NCBI RefSeq assembly: GCF_008014675.1
Contig: NZ_VOXD01000007.1
Coordinates: 62,001 to 126,000 of the forward strand
Origin: Neolewinella aurantiaca
GTDB lineage: Bacteria; Bacteroidota; Bacteroidia; Chitinophagales; Saprospiraceae
DNA: 64,000 bases
Direction: 5' to 3'
Shown: positions 27,109-36,532 of the stretch, piece after piece
Layout: every line of letters begins with the position of its first letter
Numbering within the stretch: position 1 is the stretch's first letter
Position numbers and translations under genes: made by a program
The notes under the pieces: generated by a model
What the model was told of the DNA's origin: nothing
Databases searched by the model: none
The model's input: the letters and a program-made list of their open reading frames with translations, nothing else

Positions 27109-29589
27109 ATGCGTATAATGTTACGTTTTGCCATCGTTCTTTTGATGGCTCCCATTTTCCTGACTGCCCAGGAAGAAACTTTCCGTAAATACTACGGCCT
27201 CCCTTACGCTTTTGCCGACGAAGACGGATTTTCGATTGAAGAAACAGGCCCCGGAGATTATGTCCTGATCGGGACGAGAGAAAACGCTGCGTCTCAGGGT
27301 ATAGACATAGCTTTCTGGACCTTCGGTGACTTTGGAAATTTCCGGGACAGTTCCGTGTATGTTTTGCCGGGAGACCAGCAGATCATCGGAACCTTCGCTG
27401 GCCCGGACGGAGGTTTTCTGGTTTCGCACTTTACGTACGATACCTACACCCGCGATACCGTCCAATTCTCCTACTTTAACCCGGATGGCTCACTCAGCTG
27501 GAACCAACCGTTTATTCATTACAATGATTTGCGCGAAGGAATTCGCGGAGTTGAATTTGTTAGCCCAACTGAATTCGTCGTGCTCTATGCTTCTTACGGC
27601 AGCTGGCCGGAATATGGTTCGCGCATCGCTACGGTGTCTGCTACGGAGGGTGTTACCGAGCTTTTCCTCTACCAAAATATTGAGTATTCTGAGGTGAACA
27701 GCATCGAATTGCAGGCCGACGGAAACTTCTTGCTGGCCGGAGAGACAGGCTCTGAGGTTTTTGTCACGCTGGTTTCTCCTGAAGGTGCGGCGATCTGGGA
27801 ACAGCAATTTTCAGAGACCATTTATGAAGCATTCACTGACCGCTATGAATACCTGACCGGAGCCCACCGCCCAGCCGGTGATACCGTAATTCTGGTTACC
27901 GGTAAACGCCCGCAGGGCCGTGCTTTTATCGTTATGGACACACTTGGTAACCGCCTGGAAGAATACCTTGAAGGGAGTCCCCTGATCGAGAAAGGAGAAG
28001 TAGCTCACTGGTACGAAGACAATGTTTTATTTGTAGATAATCAAACTACCAGGTATTTTGAACTTTATGACCTGCAGGCTTATGCCCCCACGGGCAACTC
28101 ATTTTCGGGCGAAGGCACCGCCGAAGGCGTTTCAGTCCGGAGTTCTCATTACCTGGCCGATAGAGGTGTGGTTCTCTCTGCTCTAAGCACTGTACGTGAC
28201 AACCAGGCATTCTTCCGGTTCAATAAAAATACGTTCTCGTATGAAGTCATTGAGGGAGGAATCCCGAGTTACGGGAGTGACGAGGAAGCAAAAGGTATTG
28301 CCGCTTTGCCTGGTGGCGGGTTCCTGCTCCAGGCCAATGCCGCAAACGGATTTATCGAGTTTTGGAAAACGGACGAAGAAGGAAATATCCTCGATGAGCA
28401 ATTTGTTACCTCCGCTAATTCTGAGATTGTTACGGCTCAAGACGGCAACTACCTGCTTTACCGCAGCGGCTTCAGAAACACAACTGTCCAAAAGGTAGAT
28501 ACCTCCGGAAACACCATCTGGACGGCTGTAATGGATTCCGAATTATTCCAGTCTGTAGTTACCACTGTCGCTGATCTCGGTGAAGGAACATTTGCATGGA
28601 CAGAAACAGACGTTGACTATGACGATTTTTCCAACCCATACCTCGCAAGCTCGATCACCCATTCCGATTCTACGGGAGCAACCATTAACAGCTTCACGAC
28701 GAACCGGACCGGAGCTGTTTTAGGAATGGTTACCGACGGAGCCGGGAACGTCATCATTACGGGGTCTACTTATTCGATCGACAGTGCCCTCATCGCAAGT
28801 TACGACCTGACAACGGGTGCCGAGAACTGGCGCTACACCGACCTGAACGAAAACTTCGCTCTCAGCTCGGCTTTTTCTCCGGTTGTTTTTGCTGACGGAT
28901 CGATTGGGGTGGTGACTTCCGGTCATAACAGGATGCAGGACGAAAATCGAGTGGTTTATCTGGATCTCGTCAAGCTTGCGGCAGACGGGACGGAGATGGC
29001 CCGGCTCCCACTGGAAATTGGTGGCGTGGAGATACTGAGCGTAGAGGTTGCCAGCCGTGAAGATGGTACGCTTACGCTTGCCTACGGCTTCAATACCTTA
29101 GGCGAAACCGGTTCGGAAGTACTACACATCAAGGAAATTGATCCGGTGACGTTCAGTTTAGTCAATGAATTCGAACTGTCCAGCCCTTACGGAAATACAG
29201 AACCTGTCGGAATTGCTTTCCCGGACGAAGAACGGACCGCTATCATCGCAACCGCCATGGGGGCGGATACAAGCTTTTCCAACGATGTACTGCTTCTGGT
29301 GCTTGACGGTGAAGGCCAGATCACAAACATCCGTGGTCGTGACGTACTTCCTTTCGACATCACCATGGGGCCTAACCCGACGACCGATGTTCTGCACGTC
29401 AGCATTGCTGATGCAACTCTCGAAATGACCGCCCGGGTATTCGACGTATCCGGAAAGGAGCTGCTGCGTCAGTCGTTCCGCGGTGGCACTACGGAGTTGG
29501 ACATGAGCACTCATCGTGCCGGTACTTACTTCGTAATGCTACAGGATGCCACAGGGCGAACCCTAACCCGCAAGGTGGCCAAGCAGTAG
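27109..29589 (+). CDS. T9SS-secreted beta-propeller-like protein
   Basis: The 826-residue exported protein has the signal peptide MRIMLRFAIVLLMAPIFLTA before QEETF. The body is a chain of PQQ/kelch-like strand repeats (for example IELQADGNFLLAGETGSEVF, ITGSTYSIDSALIASYDLTTG, ALPGGGFLLQANAANGF) suggesting a propeller. The C-terminus is a type A type IX secretion sorting domain: ITMGPNPTTDVLHVSIADA, RVFDVSGKELLRQSF, LDMSTHRAGTYFVMLQ, RTLTRKVAKQ. It should be exported through T9SS and held on the surface or released. Two earlier in-frame starts exist (27085), but the signal peptide begins cleanly at 27109. Ligand unknown. Confidence 0.85.
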   Translation: MRIMLRFAIVLLMAPIFLTAQEETFRKYYGLPYAFADEDGFSIEETGPGDYVLIGTRENAASQGIDIAFWTFGDFGNFRDSSVYVLPGDQQIIGTFAGPDGGFLVSHFTYDTYTRDTVQFSYFNPDGSLSWNQPFIHYNDLREGIRGVEFVSPTEFVVLYASYGSWPEYGSRIATVSATEGVTELFLYQNIEYSEVNSIELQADGNFLLAGETGSEVFVTLVSPEGAAIWEQQFSETIYEAFTDRYEYLTGAHRPAGDTVILVTGKRPQGRAFIVMDTLGNRLEEYLEGSPLIEKGEVAHWYEDNVLFVDNQTTRYFELYDLQAYAPTGNSFSGEGTAEGVSVRSSHYLADRGVVLSALSTVRDNQAFFRFNKNTFSYEVIEGGIPSYGSDEEAKGIAALPGGGFLLQANAANGFIEFWKTDEEGNILDEQFVTSANSEIVTAQDGNYLLYRSGFRNTTVQKVDTSGNTIWTAVMDSELFQSVVTTVADLGEGTFAWTETDVDYDDFSNPYLASSITHSDSTGATINSFTTNRTGAVLGMVTDGAGNVIITGSTYSIDSALIASYDLTTGAENWRYTDLNENFALSSAFSPVVFADGSIGVVTSGHNRMQDENRVVYLDLVKLAADGTEMARLPLEIGGVEILSVEVASREDGTLTLAYGFNTLGETGSEVLHIKEIDPVTFSLVNEFELSSPYGNTEPVGIAFPDEERTAIIATAMGADTSFSNDVLLLVLDGEGQITNIRGRDVLPFDITMGPNPTTDVLHVSIADATLEMTARVFDVSGKELLRQSFRGGTTELDMSTHRAGTYFVMLQDATGRTLTRKVAKQ

Positions 29590-29613
29590 GATTGGCATTG
29601 GCCCGGAAGTAAA

Positions 29614-29651
29614 AACGGTTCACTGAGTTGCTGCTCAGTGAACCGTTTTTT
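29614..29651. terminator. Bidirectional intrinsic terminator
   Basis: AACGGTTCACTGAG-TTGCTG-CTCAGTGAACCGTT with T-runs on the + strand and A-rich flank on the other, between convergent genes. Confidence 0.9.
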
Positions 29652-29683
29652 TTGTAGCCTTCGCTGCGGAAATACAGGTAAGC

Positions 29684-30220
29684 TTAAAACTGGAAAACCG
29701 CAAAGCCCTTCATCTGGCAGGTGGCAACGGTGGTAAGCATCGAAGTTGCTATTTCGACTTCAGGGAGCACCGTTTGGGTATCTACCTTTCTTCCTTTAAG
29801 CGATTGCCCGCAAACGGTGAGTTGAACTCCTGCCACCTTGAGCTCGCGGATCAGGTCGATGTTGGGGTTGTCGACGCCGAATTTCTCCTTGTAGGCGTCA
29901 TTGCTTAGTACAGAATAGGTGGCTCCGCCGTGGATGGCCAGCACAACGGTCATTTGGTCATTGAAACCGCCTCCTGCTTCGTGGAGGTTGAGCATTCTGG
30001 CAACGTTATGAAGGCCAGCGCTGTATTGATCTGGTGCTTCGCTGCCGGTTTTCACGTCTACCACTATTTTGTACTCAATGCTACTGTCTGGGCGGACAGT
30101 AGCTTCGGGGATGGCGTAGATGCCACCAAAACTCGGTACGACGGGATTTATTTTCCCCTGGGCGCGGCCGCAGGTGCAAACAAAGGTCAGGAGGAGCAGT
30201 GTTTGGAGTAGTCTTGTCAT
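29684..30220 (-). CDS. Exported DsrE-like protein
   Basis: The 178-residue protein has a signal peptide (MTRLLQTLLLLTFVCTCGRA before QGK) and a DsrE/DsrF-like domain: YKIVVDVKTGSEAPDQYSAGLHNVARMLNL, MTVVLAIHGGATYSVLSND, IDLIRELKVAGVQLTVCGQSLKGR. The single Cys in TVCGQS sits where DsrE-family proteins carry their persulfide-carrier cysteine. DsrE-like proteins handle sulfur in the cytoplasm, so the exported form is different and its substrate is unknown. The signal peptide end is encoded by the dispersed GC motif. Confidence 0.8.
   Translation of the reverse strand: MTRLLQTLLLLTFVCTCGRAQGKINPVVPSFGGIYAIPEATVRPDSSIEYKIVVDVKTGSEAPDQYSAGLHNVARMLNLHEAGGGFNDQMTVVLAIHGGATYSVLSNDAYKEKFGVDNPNIDLIRELKVAGVQLTVCGQSLKGRKVDTQTVLPEVEIATSMLTTVATCQMKGFAVFQF
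30160..30178 (-). repeat. Dispersed GC motif inside a signal peptide
   Basis: Gene-strand TGCACCTGCGGCCGCGCCC encodes CTCGRA just before the predicted cleavage of the DsrE-like protein. Confidence 0.75.
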
Positions 30221-30330
30221 TTTTTATCAGCTGGTTAGTGTCGCTATATTACAATTAATTTGGGCAAAGTCAACAAGAGGAAGGAGGGAGGCCTTTACTC
30301 CGGTTCGCACCCGGCTATTTACCTTTCCTT

Positions 30331-30350
30331 TGCACCCGCGCTCCGCGCCC
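30331..30350 (+). repeat. Dispersed GC motif with 1-bp insertion
   Basis: TGCACCCGCGCTCCGCGCCC after TTACCTTTCCTT, a possible -7 region of the phosphoesterase gene. Confidence 0.6.
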
Positions 30351-30445
30351 GGCTTGTTTTCGTTGATCTTGCGCCTTTCCAAATTGAATGAAACTGAACC
30401 CAGAGGAGGAACAGGAGGTTATACACCCAACATCAATCTACTACT

Positions 30446-33400
30446 TTGACTCACTCTTACTCCCCAATTAGTTCTCTTCTCACCGTTACACTTGCACTGC
30501 TGCTTGCAGGATGTGCAAACTATCAGATTCATACGCTGGAAGACGAGCCGGGCCTGACGGCTGACGTAACTCCGGTGGGAGAACCCGAATATTCAACCTT
30601 TATGGTCGGCGATCTGGGGTACGATTATGAGCGTGGCCTCACCACGCTCGACGCCATGGTTCGGGCCATGCCCCCCGGCAAGAAGAAGAGTTCGCTGATG
30701 CTCCTCGGAGATATTACCGGCGAGAAAGGATTGCGTAAAAAAGACGGCGATGAGCGGGATCACCTCGATGCTATCGGTAAACTGCTCGGCAAAGTACCGG
30801 GCAAGGTGTTCTACACGCCCGGTGAGAACGAGATCGGTAACGACGGAAAGTTTGGCCGCCTGGACCGCCTGGAGGATTACTTCGACGACAACGAAGAGAA
30901 ATTCGGCAAAAAGGTCCGTTTTATGCCCAACAACGTTTGTTCGGGGCCCGATGATGAAGAAATCTTTGAACGCGTCGGCTTGCTTGGTATCAATACTGCA
31001 TGGTACATGGCCGACTGGACCCGCGACGAAGAAGTGAGCGAAGGTTGCGATTACCGCAACCGGGACGCCATGATGTTCGCCCTCATCGACGAAATAAAGG
31101 GCTACCGTGATCAGGTCAAAATTGTGATGATGCACCATCCGTTGCAGAGCAACGGCAACCGGGGCGGTAAATTCAGCCTGAGCCAGCATTTATTCCCGCT
31201 GGCCGACGTGATCCCCGGCGCTTACGTGCCTTTGCCCGGGGTTGGTTCGGTTGTTCGTGCCGTTCAGAGCGTTGGTGGTGGCCCGCAGGATATCCACAAC
31301 CTGCGCTACCAGCAATTCATCAATAAGCTTAAATCAGGTATCGACGATGAAATCAACGTGATTTTTGTCAGTGGGCATGAGCATAACATGATGTTAGCGC
31401 ACGAAAAAGAATACGTGAAAATAACCGCAGGGTCCGGCAGCGTTCGCGGTCCGGCAAACGGCGGAAACGATGCCAACTTCGTCGCCGGGCAAATCGGATA
31501 CAGCCGCCTTGATTTCTATCCCGATGGCTCAGTATTCACCGGTTTTTATACCGTCGATGAAGCAGGTAACGATAAACGCGTTTACTACCGCCGGATCATC
31601 GAAAACCGCCACCTCCAACAAGACGAAAACATCGAGGAGGTACCCGTCGAAAAGCTCACAGACTCTCTGGTAATGGCATCTGTTTTCGGAGAAGAAAACC
31701 AGGAATCAACTGCTGCAGCCAAAACGATTCTGGGCCGCCACTACCGTGGCTTGTACAACGTACCCATCAAAGTTCCGGTGCTGAACGTGGAAGAGATCAA
31801 CGGAGGCCTTACCCCTTACCGCCGCGGAGGGGGGATGGCAACCATGAGCCTTCATACCGCAGGGGGAGATGGGCACTTGTATCAGATGCGTTCGGTTCGG
31901 AAAAACCCGTCGCAGCTGCTGCCCAGCCTGCTGGAGCAGTCCTTCGCCGCAGACCTCGTGGCGGATGTCTTCACTTCCGTTCATCCTTATGCGCCGCTGA
32001 CGTTACCACCGATGCAGAAAAAGCTTGGGCTGTACGGAGCAGACCCTGGCTTGTATTACGTCCCTAAACAGACAGGCCTGGGCGATTACAACACTAATTT
32101 CGGCGGAGAACTCTATTGGCTGGAGCAGCGACCGGATGAAGACTGGAGCGGTACCGAATTCTTTGGTGGAAGTAAAGAAATCATCAGTAACAACAGCATG
32201 CGCGAAGAGGTGCGCAAGAGCTGGAAAGAATACGTAGACGACAAGAACTTTGCCCGTGCCCGCCTCTTCGATATCTGGATCGGAGACTGGGACCGTCATC
32301 GCGACCAGTGGCGCTGGGCTGCCTTCCCGGACGGGAAACGCACCCGTTACGTAGCCGTTGCGCGCGACCGCGATCAGGTTTATTCCAACTACGACGGTCT
32401 GTTGCTCGGTATCGCCCGGGTATTTGTGGGCGAAGCCCGGAAATTCAGACCGTTTACCTATGAACTCGATAAAGTTAAATGGCGGGCTTTCAACGGTAAG
32501 TGGAACGACCGGGTTTTCCTCAATCAGATCACCCGCGAAGAAATGAAGGCCGAGGCGGAGACCATCGTGAATACCCTAACCGATGATGTAATTGACGAAG
32601 CCCTGGATAAATTTCCACCGGAAGTCAAAGATTACAGCCTCAGGAATGAGCTCATCGGTGAGAAACTGAAGTCACGCCGGGAAGCCCTCGTTAAGACCGC
32701 CGACGACTACTACCTCAACCTCGCAGCCCGCGTCAACGTACTGGGAACCGAGAAGGATGATTATATCACGGCTGAAGGACTGGAGAACGGCGATCTTCAC
32801 GTACGGTTGTACGACGCCAAAAAGAAAGGGGGAGCAGACGAACTATACTACGACCGGGTTTTTCACGGAAACGAAACGAAAGAAGTTGTAATCTACGGCC
32901 TCGATGGCGACGATCATTTTGTGTTGGATGGTGCTAAAAGCACCATTTCCCTCCGCCTGATAGGCGGCACCGACGGAGATCTGGTAACTGCGAATGGAAG
33001 GCTGCGCGCCCGCGTCTACGATGAAGTGGATGGCATCAAGATGAAGGGGGAAACCAAAAACCTTATGGACAGGACCAGCGACGGGCATCCGGACCTGAAC
33101 CAGTACGACTTTGAAGAATACAAACCTAATACTACAGTTCCCGTACCGGCTATCGGGTTCAACGTAGACGATGGAATATTCATCGGCGCAGGTTTTTCTA
33201 CCACCCTCAACGGGTTTAAGCCTGATCCTTACTCCACGCGGCACACCTTTCTGGCTACGTACAGCACCAACGAATTCTACAAGCTCAAATACGACGGTAT
33301 CTTCAATGACTTTTTCCACCGGAAAGTCGATCTCACGGTTAAGGGCCGTTACAATAGCCCCGGCTCCGTCGCCAACTTCTTCGGGATCGGCAACGAAAGC

Positions 33401-34201
33401 CCCGGTCAGCCCGAAGAAGGAGAAATCCCAGGACTGGACGAGGACGATGAACTGGAATACAACCGTGCCCGCCGCGAAGAGGTGCTCCTGAATCCTGAAA
33501 TACGGTTCAGAGGCGAGAACAGCCGTCGCTCTTTCAGTGTAGGACCGTTTTACCAGTCTATCGGCCTGGATGATGATACACCGGAATATACCCTGATCCG
33601 AAATACTGATGGAATCCCCGATCGCGTATTCGACAAGCAGAACTACGCAGGTATCGGCGCTCACTTCTCGGTCAACAGCCTTGCTATTCCGCTCATGGCC
33701 GATAACGGGCTGAAGTATGATCTCTACGCAAAGCATACCTGGAACCTCGACAACAGCGACCTGACGAACTTCAAGATTGGTGGTCAGTTCAGTTTCTACC
33801 GGATGGTCACCAAAGCGATCAACTTTGCTACCCGCGTAAGTTTCGAACACAATGAAGGCACACCGGAGTACTATCAGCTGGCCAGTATGGGAGGAGGCGT
33901 GAACTACCGCGCCGCCCGTGCCGACCGCTACCTGGGCCATACTTTGTTTACCCACAACGTCGACCTGCGTTTTCTCGGCTTTTCGCTGGGTAAGAAAGAA
34001 GCGCCAACCATTGCCGGCTTTATTCTCGGTTTCGACTATGGTCGCGTTTGGCTTGAAGGTGAAGAAGAAAGCGACATGTGGCACATCGGCTACGGTGGTG
34101 GCCTGTGGGCCGCCCCGCTCGGAGCAACGATCTTAAGCCTCACTTACTTTCAGGACAGTGAGCAAAAGCGAATCGCTTTTGCCGCGGGCTTCCCTTTCTA
34201 A
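30446..34201 (+). CDS. Lipoprotein calcineurin-like phosphoesterase fused to a probable outer-membrane barrel
   Basis: The 1,251-residue protein starts at TTG (30446), with a lipoprotein signal ending LLLAGC (Cys about residue 23). Residues 50-380 resemble a metallophosphoesterase: FMVGDLGYD, LMLLGDITG, MMHHPLQSNG and the C-terminal SGHEHNMML (GHxH). The motif normally GNH(D/E) reads GENE at about 126-129, so one metal-binding His/Asp pair is missing. The middle region (DEDWSGTEFFGGSKEI, RLFDIWIGDWDRHRDQWRW) is of a type found in surface-antigen phosphoesterases, and the last 300 residues are alternating strands ending FAAGFPF, with the terminal aromatic of an outer-membrane barrel (D15/surface antigen type). 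No ATG fits the frame better than the TTG. Confidence 0.8.
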   Translation: MTHSYSPISSLLTVTLALLLAGCANYQIHTLEDEPGLTADVTPVGEPEYSTFMVGDLGYDYERGLTTLDAMVRAMPPGKKKSSLMLLGDITGEKGLRKKDGDERDHLDAIGKLLGKVPGKVFYTPGENEIGNDGKFGRLDRLEDYFDDNEEKFGKKVRFMPNNVCSGPDDEEIFERVGLLGINTAWYMADWTRDEEVSEGCDYRNRDAMMFALIDEIKGYRDQVKIVMMHHPLQSNGNRGGKFSLSQHLFPLADVIPGAYVPLPGVGSVVRAVQSVGGGPQDIHNLRYQQFINKLKSGIDDEINVIFVSGHEHNMMLAHEKEYVKITAGSGSVRGPANGGNDANFVAGQIGYSRLDFYPDGSVFTGFYTVDEAGNDKRVYYRRIIENRHLQQDENIEEVPVEKLTDSLVMASVFGEENQESTAAAKTILGRHYRGLYNVPIKVPVLNVEEINGGLTPYRRGGGMATMSLHTAGGDGHLYQMRSVRKNPSQLLPSLLEQSFAADLVADVFTSVHPYAPLTLPPMQKKLGLYGADPGLYYVPKQTGLGDYNTNFGGELYWLEQRPDEDWSGTEFFGGSKEIISNNSMREEVRKSWKEYVDDKNFARARLFDIWIGDWDRHRDQWRWAAFPDGKRTRYVAVARDRDQVYSNYDGLLLGIARVFVGEARKFRPFTYELDKVKWRAFNGKWNDRVFLNQITREEMKAEAETIVNTLTDDVIDEALDKFPPEVKDYSLRNELIGEKLKSRREALVKTADDYYLNLAARVNVLGTEKDDYITAEGLENGDLHVRLYDAKKKGGADELYYDRVFHGNETKEVVIYGLDGDDHFVLDGAKSTISLRLIGGTDGDLVTANGRLRARVYDEVDGIKMKGETKNLMDRTSDGHPDLNQYDFEEYKPNTTVPVPAIGFNVDDGIFIGAGFSTTLNGFKPDPYSTRHTFLATYSTNEFYKLKYDGIFNDFFHRKVDLTVKGRYNSPGSVANFFGIGNESPGQPEEGEIPGLDEDDELEYNRARREEVLLNPEIRFRGENSRRSFSVGPFYQSIGLDDDTPEYTLIRNTDGIPDRVFDKQNYAGIGAHFSVNSLAIPLMADNGLKYDLYAKHTWNLDNSDLTNFKIGGQFSFYRMVTKAINFATRVSFEHNEGTPEYYQLASMGGGVNYRAARADRYLGHTLFTHNVDLRFLGFSLGKKEAPTIAGFILGFDYGRVWLEGEEESDMWHIGYGGGLWAAPLGATILSLTYFQDSEQKRIAFAAGFPF

Positions 34202-34305
34202 GCAATCACTTAATAATACCTTTGATGTCGACTACCGGTACCAAACCGGCAGCTTCCCGCTACGAACCTTAACTTACCCGGGTTAACACGATCCAATACT
34301 CGTTT

Positions 34306-35241
34306 ATGAGCCTTTTAGAAAAGCCGAATCTTATCTCACTTCTTATTCTGAGTGGTGTTGTGATCATCGCCGGTGGCTATGGCCTCATCACTTATACCCA
34401 GGGCCCCGAGATGGAACACTACGACGTCGATGCCGATCATGAGTTCGGTTTTGACTTCGAGCGCCCCAGCAATTCGGTGGACCTGCCCAATGATCTCGAA
34501 GAAATCAGCGGGCTTGCCAACTGGTTCGTCGAAGACGATGTAATCGCTGTTCAGGACGAAGACGGAATCCTGTTCATTGTAGATACCCAAACCGGGAATG
34601 TCAAATCTGACTTTAAATTCGGGAAGGACCGGGACTACGAAGGTCTCGCAAGGGTCGACAGCATGGTGTATGTCCTCGAAAGAGATGGCGACATTCACCA
34701 TCTTAAATACCAACCCGGGCAGGAAGTCTACGAATCTAAGAAACTGGAAACCGATTTCAGTTACCGCAATGAAACGGAGGGAATCTGTTATGACGAGCGC
34801 ACGAACAGCCTCCTCATTGTACCCAAAGATCAGGAACTGAACCCTCAGGACGAAGACTACCGGCACGGCGTTTATGCGTTAGATCTCGAAACGAAAGAAC
34901 TGGAACCGCAACCACGGTTCTACGTCGATGAATTTGCCATCGGCGAAGTAGTCTACGGTAAGCGCAAACCTTACAAGATGAAACCCAGCGGAGTGGCTGT
35001 GGATCCACTAACCGGAGATGTCTACGTAATTGCTTCTGTCGGTAACATCATGGTAGTGATTGACCGGGAAAGTAACATCAAGCAAATCGAACTGCTAAAA
35101 GAGAAAACCCTTACTCAGCCCGAAGGTATTACCTTTAACCGTGCCGGAGACCTGTTCATCAGCAGCGAAGGCCGTGGTGGTAAAGCGGTAATTGTTACCT
35201 TCCGGCGGAATGAAACAAGTGGCAAATCAAAGCCGAAGTAA
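34306..35241 (+). CDS. SdiA-regulated-type beta-propeller, membrane-anchored
   Basis: The 311-residue protein has one N-terminal membrane helix (LISLLILSGVVIIAGGYGLITY), then a propeller domain: EEISGLANWFVEDDVIAVQDEDGILFIVD, DRDYEGLARVDSMVYVLERDGDIHHL, ETEGICYDERTNSLLIVPKD, KPSGVAVDPLTGDVYVIASVGNIMVV, LTQPEGITFNRAGDLFISSEG. These repeated E-G-(I/L)-x-(Y/F) strands match the SdiA-regulated (YjiK-like) family of periplasmic propellers. The HD/PycTM gene begins only 10 nt downstream, so the two should share a transcript. Confidence 0.8.
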   Translation: MSLLEKPNLISLLILSGVVIIAGGYGLITYTQGPEMEHYDVDADHEFGFDFERPSNSVDLPNDLEEISGLANWFVEDDVIAVQDEDGILFIVDTQTGNVKSDFKFGKDRDYEGLARVDSMVYVLERDGDIHHLKYQPGQEVYESKKLETDFSYRNETEGICYDERTNSLLIVPKDQELNPQDEDYRHGVYALDLETKELEPQPRFYVDEFAIGEVVYGKRKPYKMKPSGVAVDPLTGDVYVIASVGNIMVVIDRESNIKQIELLKEKTLTQPEGITFNRAGDLFISSEGRGGKAVIVTFRRNETSGKSKPK

Positions 35242-35251
35242 AAGCAACCTA

Positions 35252-36460
35252 ATGAGTAAGGACGACTCGAAGAAAAATGAAAAGCCGGAAGTCAGCCAAA
35301 CACTGGCTTCGGCAAGGGCTTATGTGAAGCGCCGCTTCAATGAGGAGCTTGCGCCGATCTACCTGTTTCATAACTTCACGTATTCGGTAGAAGTAGGCGA
35401 AAAAGCAGCAGAGCTTGCGAAAAAGTCAGGCCTCGGTGAAGCGGAGGCCGAACGGCTTCATATCGTAGGTTTATTTTATCCTTTAGGCTTCATCGGCGGC
35501 GAGAAGGAAGTATGGCTGCGGTCAGGTACTGAAATGCGGAAGTGGGCCAAAGACGCCAACTACTCCCTGGAGGGGGCTGATAAATGGATCACCGCTGCGC
35601 AAAAGGCAACCGAGGAAAGCCCTCTGCCTGTACGGCTCCTGCACGATGCCGCGTGGGGATGGTTGGGCCGCAAACGCTACGACCGGCGCTATGATCTCCT
35701 GCAAATGGAACGGCAGGGCCGTACCGGAAAGGAAGGGGACCCGGTCGCTTTCGGGCAGGAAATGCAGGAAAAACTATTGCATTTCAGATACCTCACCACC
35801 GCAGGGCGCGAGGAATTCGACAAGCGCCGCCGCAAGAATGCCACCGATCAGCACAGCGACAACTACAAGATCACTCAGGATGAAATGAAAGCCCGGACGG
35901 GCAAAAATTTTGGCCGGGGGATCGATACCATGTACCGGGTTTCCTTCCGGAACCACATCACGCTCAGCCGCCTGGCCGACGGAAAGGCCAATATGATGAT
36001 CTCGATCAATACCATCATCCTATCCATCGTCATCACCGTTTCCGGAGCGAGTCTCAGCTTTTTCGAAGAAACATTTTTTGAAAATCCCGAGTTCCTGATC
36101 CCAATCATCAGCCTGCTGCTCAGCTCTCTGATCGCGGTTGTTTTCGCTGTTTTTTCTGCCCGCCCCAGTGTAACCGAATATAGGGTGAAGAAGGATAAAC
36201 TGATCAAAAGTAAAGAGGCAAGTCTGCTCTATTTCGGCAATTTTCTCAAGCTCGAAAAGAATGAGTTCATCGAATATATGTCGACGATGAAGCTCGATCA
36301 GAACTCGCTGTACGATGACCTGGCCCGCGACCTTTATGACCTTGGTGCAGTCATGCACAGGAAATACCTGCTCCTCACCATCAGTTATAATACGTTCGTT
36401 GGCGGATTAGCACTGGCAGTGCTCTCTTTCCTTACGGTTTACCTCCTGAACATTCTCTGA
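35252..36460 (+). CDS. Degenerate HD domain fused to PycTM (Pycsar effector-like) domain
   Basis: The 402-residue protein has an N-terminal HD-phosphohydrolase-like helical domain (residues about 20-190) and a C-terminal module with the signature FRNHITLSRLADGKANMMIS followed by helices INTIILSIVITVSGA, FLIPIISLLLSSLIAVVFAVFSA and LLLTISYNTFVGGLALAVLSFL. This module matches the family named Pycsar effector/PycTM (formerly DUF5706). The usual HD signature (YHNxxHT and FHD) reads FHNFTYS and FYPLGF: only His40 survives, while the second His is Tyr44 and the HD pair is Tyr76-Pro77, so phosphohydrolase activity is unlikely. No cyclase gene is adjacent. The earlier in-frame ATG at 35192 lies inside the upstream gene and is rejected. 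Confidence 0.8.
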   Translation: MSKDDSKKNEKPEVSQTLASARAYVKRRFNEELAPIYLFHNFTYSVEVGEKAAELAKKSGLGEAEAERLHIVGLFYPLGFIGGEKEVWLRSGTEMRKWAKDANYSLEGADKWITAAQKATEESPLPVRLLHDAAWGWLGRKRYDRRYDLLQMERQGRTGKEGDPVAFGQEMQEKLLHFRYLTTAGREEFDKRRRKNATDQHSDNYKITQDEMKARTGKNFGRGIDTMYRVSFRNHITLSRLADGKANMMISINTIILSIVITVSGASLSFFEETFFENPEFLIPIISLLLSSLIAVVFAVFSARPSVTEYRVKKDKLIKSKEASLLYFGNFLKLEKNEFIEYMSTMKLDQNSLYDDLARDLYDLGAVMHRKYLLLTISYNTFVGGLALAVLSFLTVYLLNIL

Positions 36461-36514
36461 GACTGAAGCGGATCGGTAATCTTCTGTTTATAGTTTTCAA
36501 CGGTCTTCCCGTCC

Positions 36515-36532
36515 GGCGCGAACGCAGGTGCA
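36515..36532 (-). repeat. Dispersed GC motif fused to -7-like box
   Basis: Minus-strand TGCACCTGCGTTCGCGCC directly after TTACTTT; no gene lies downstream on that strand for several kb. Confidence 0.7.
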
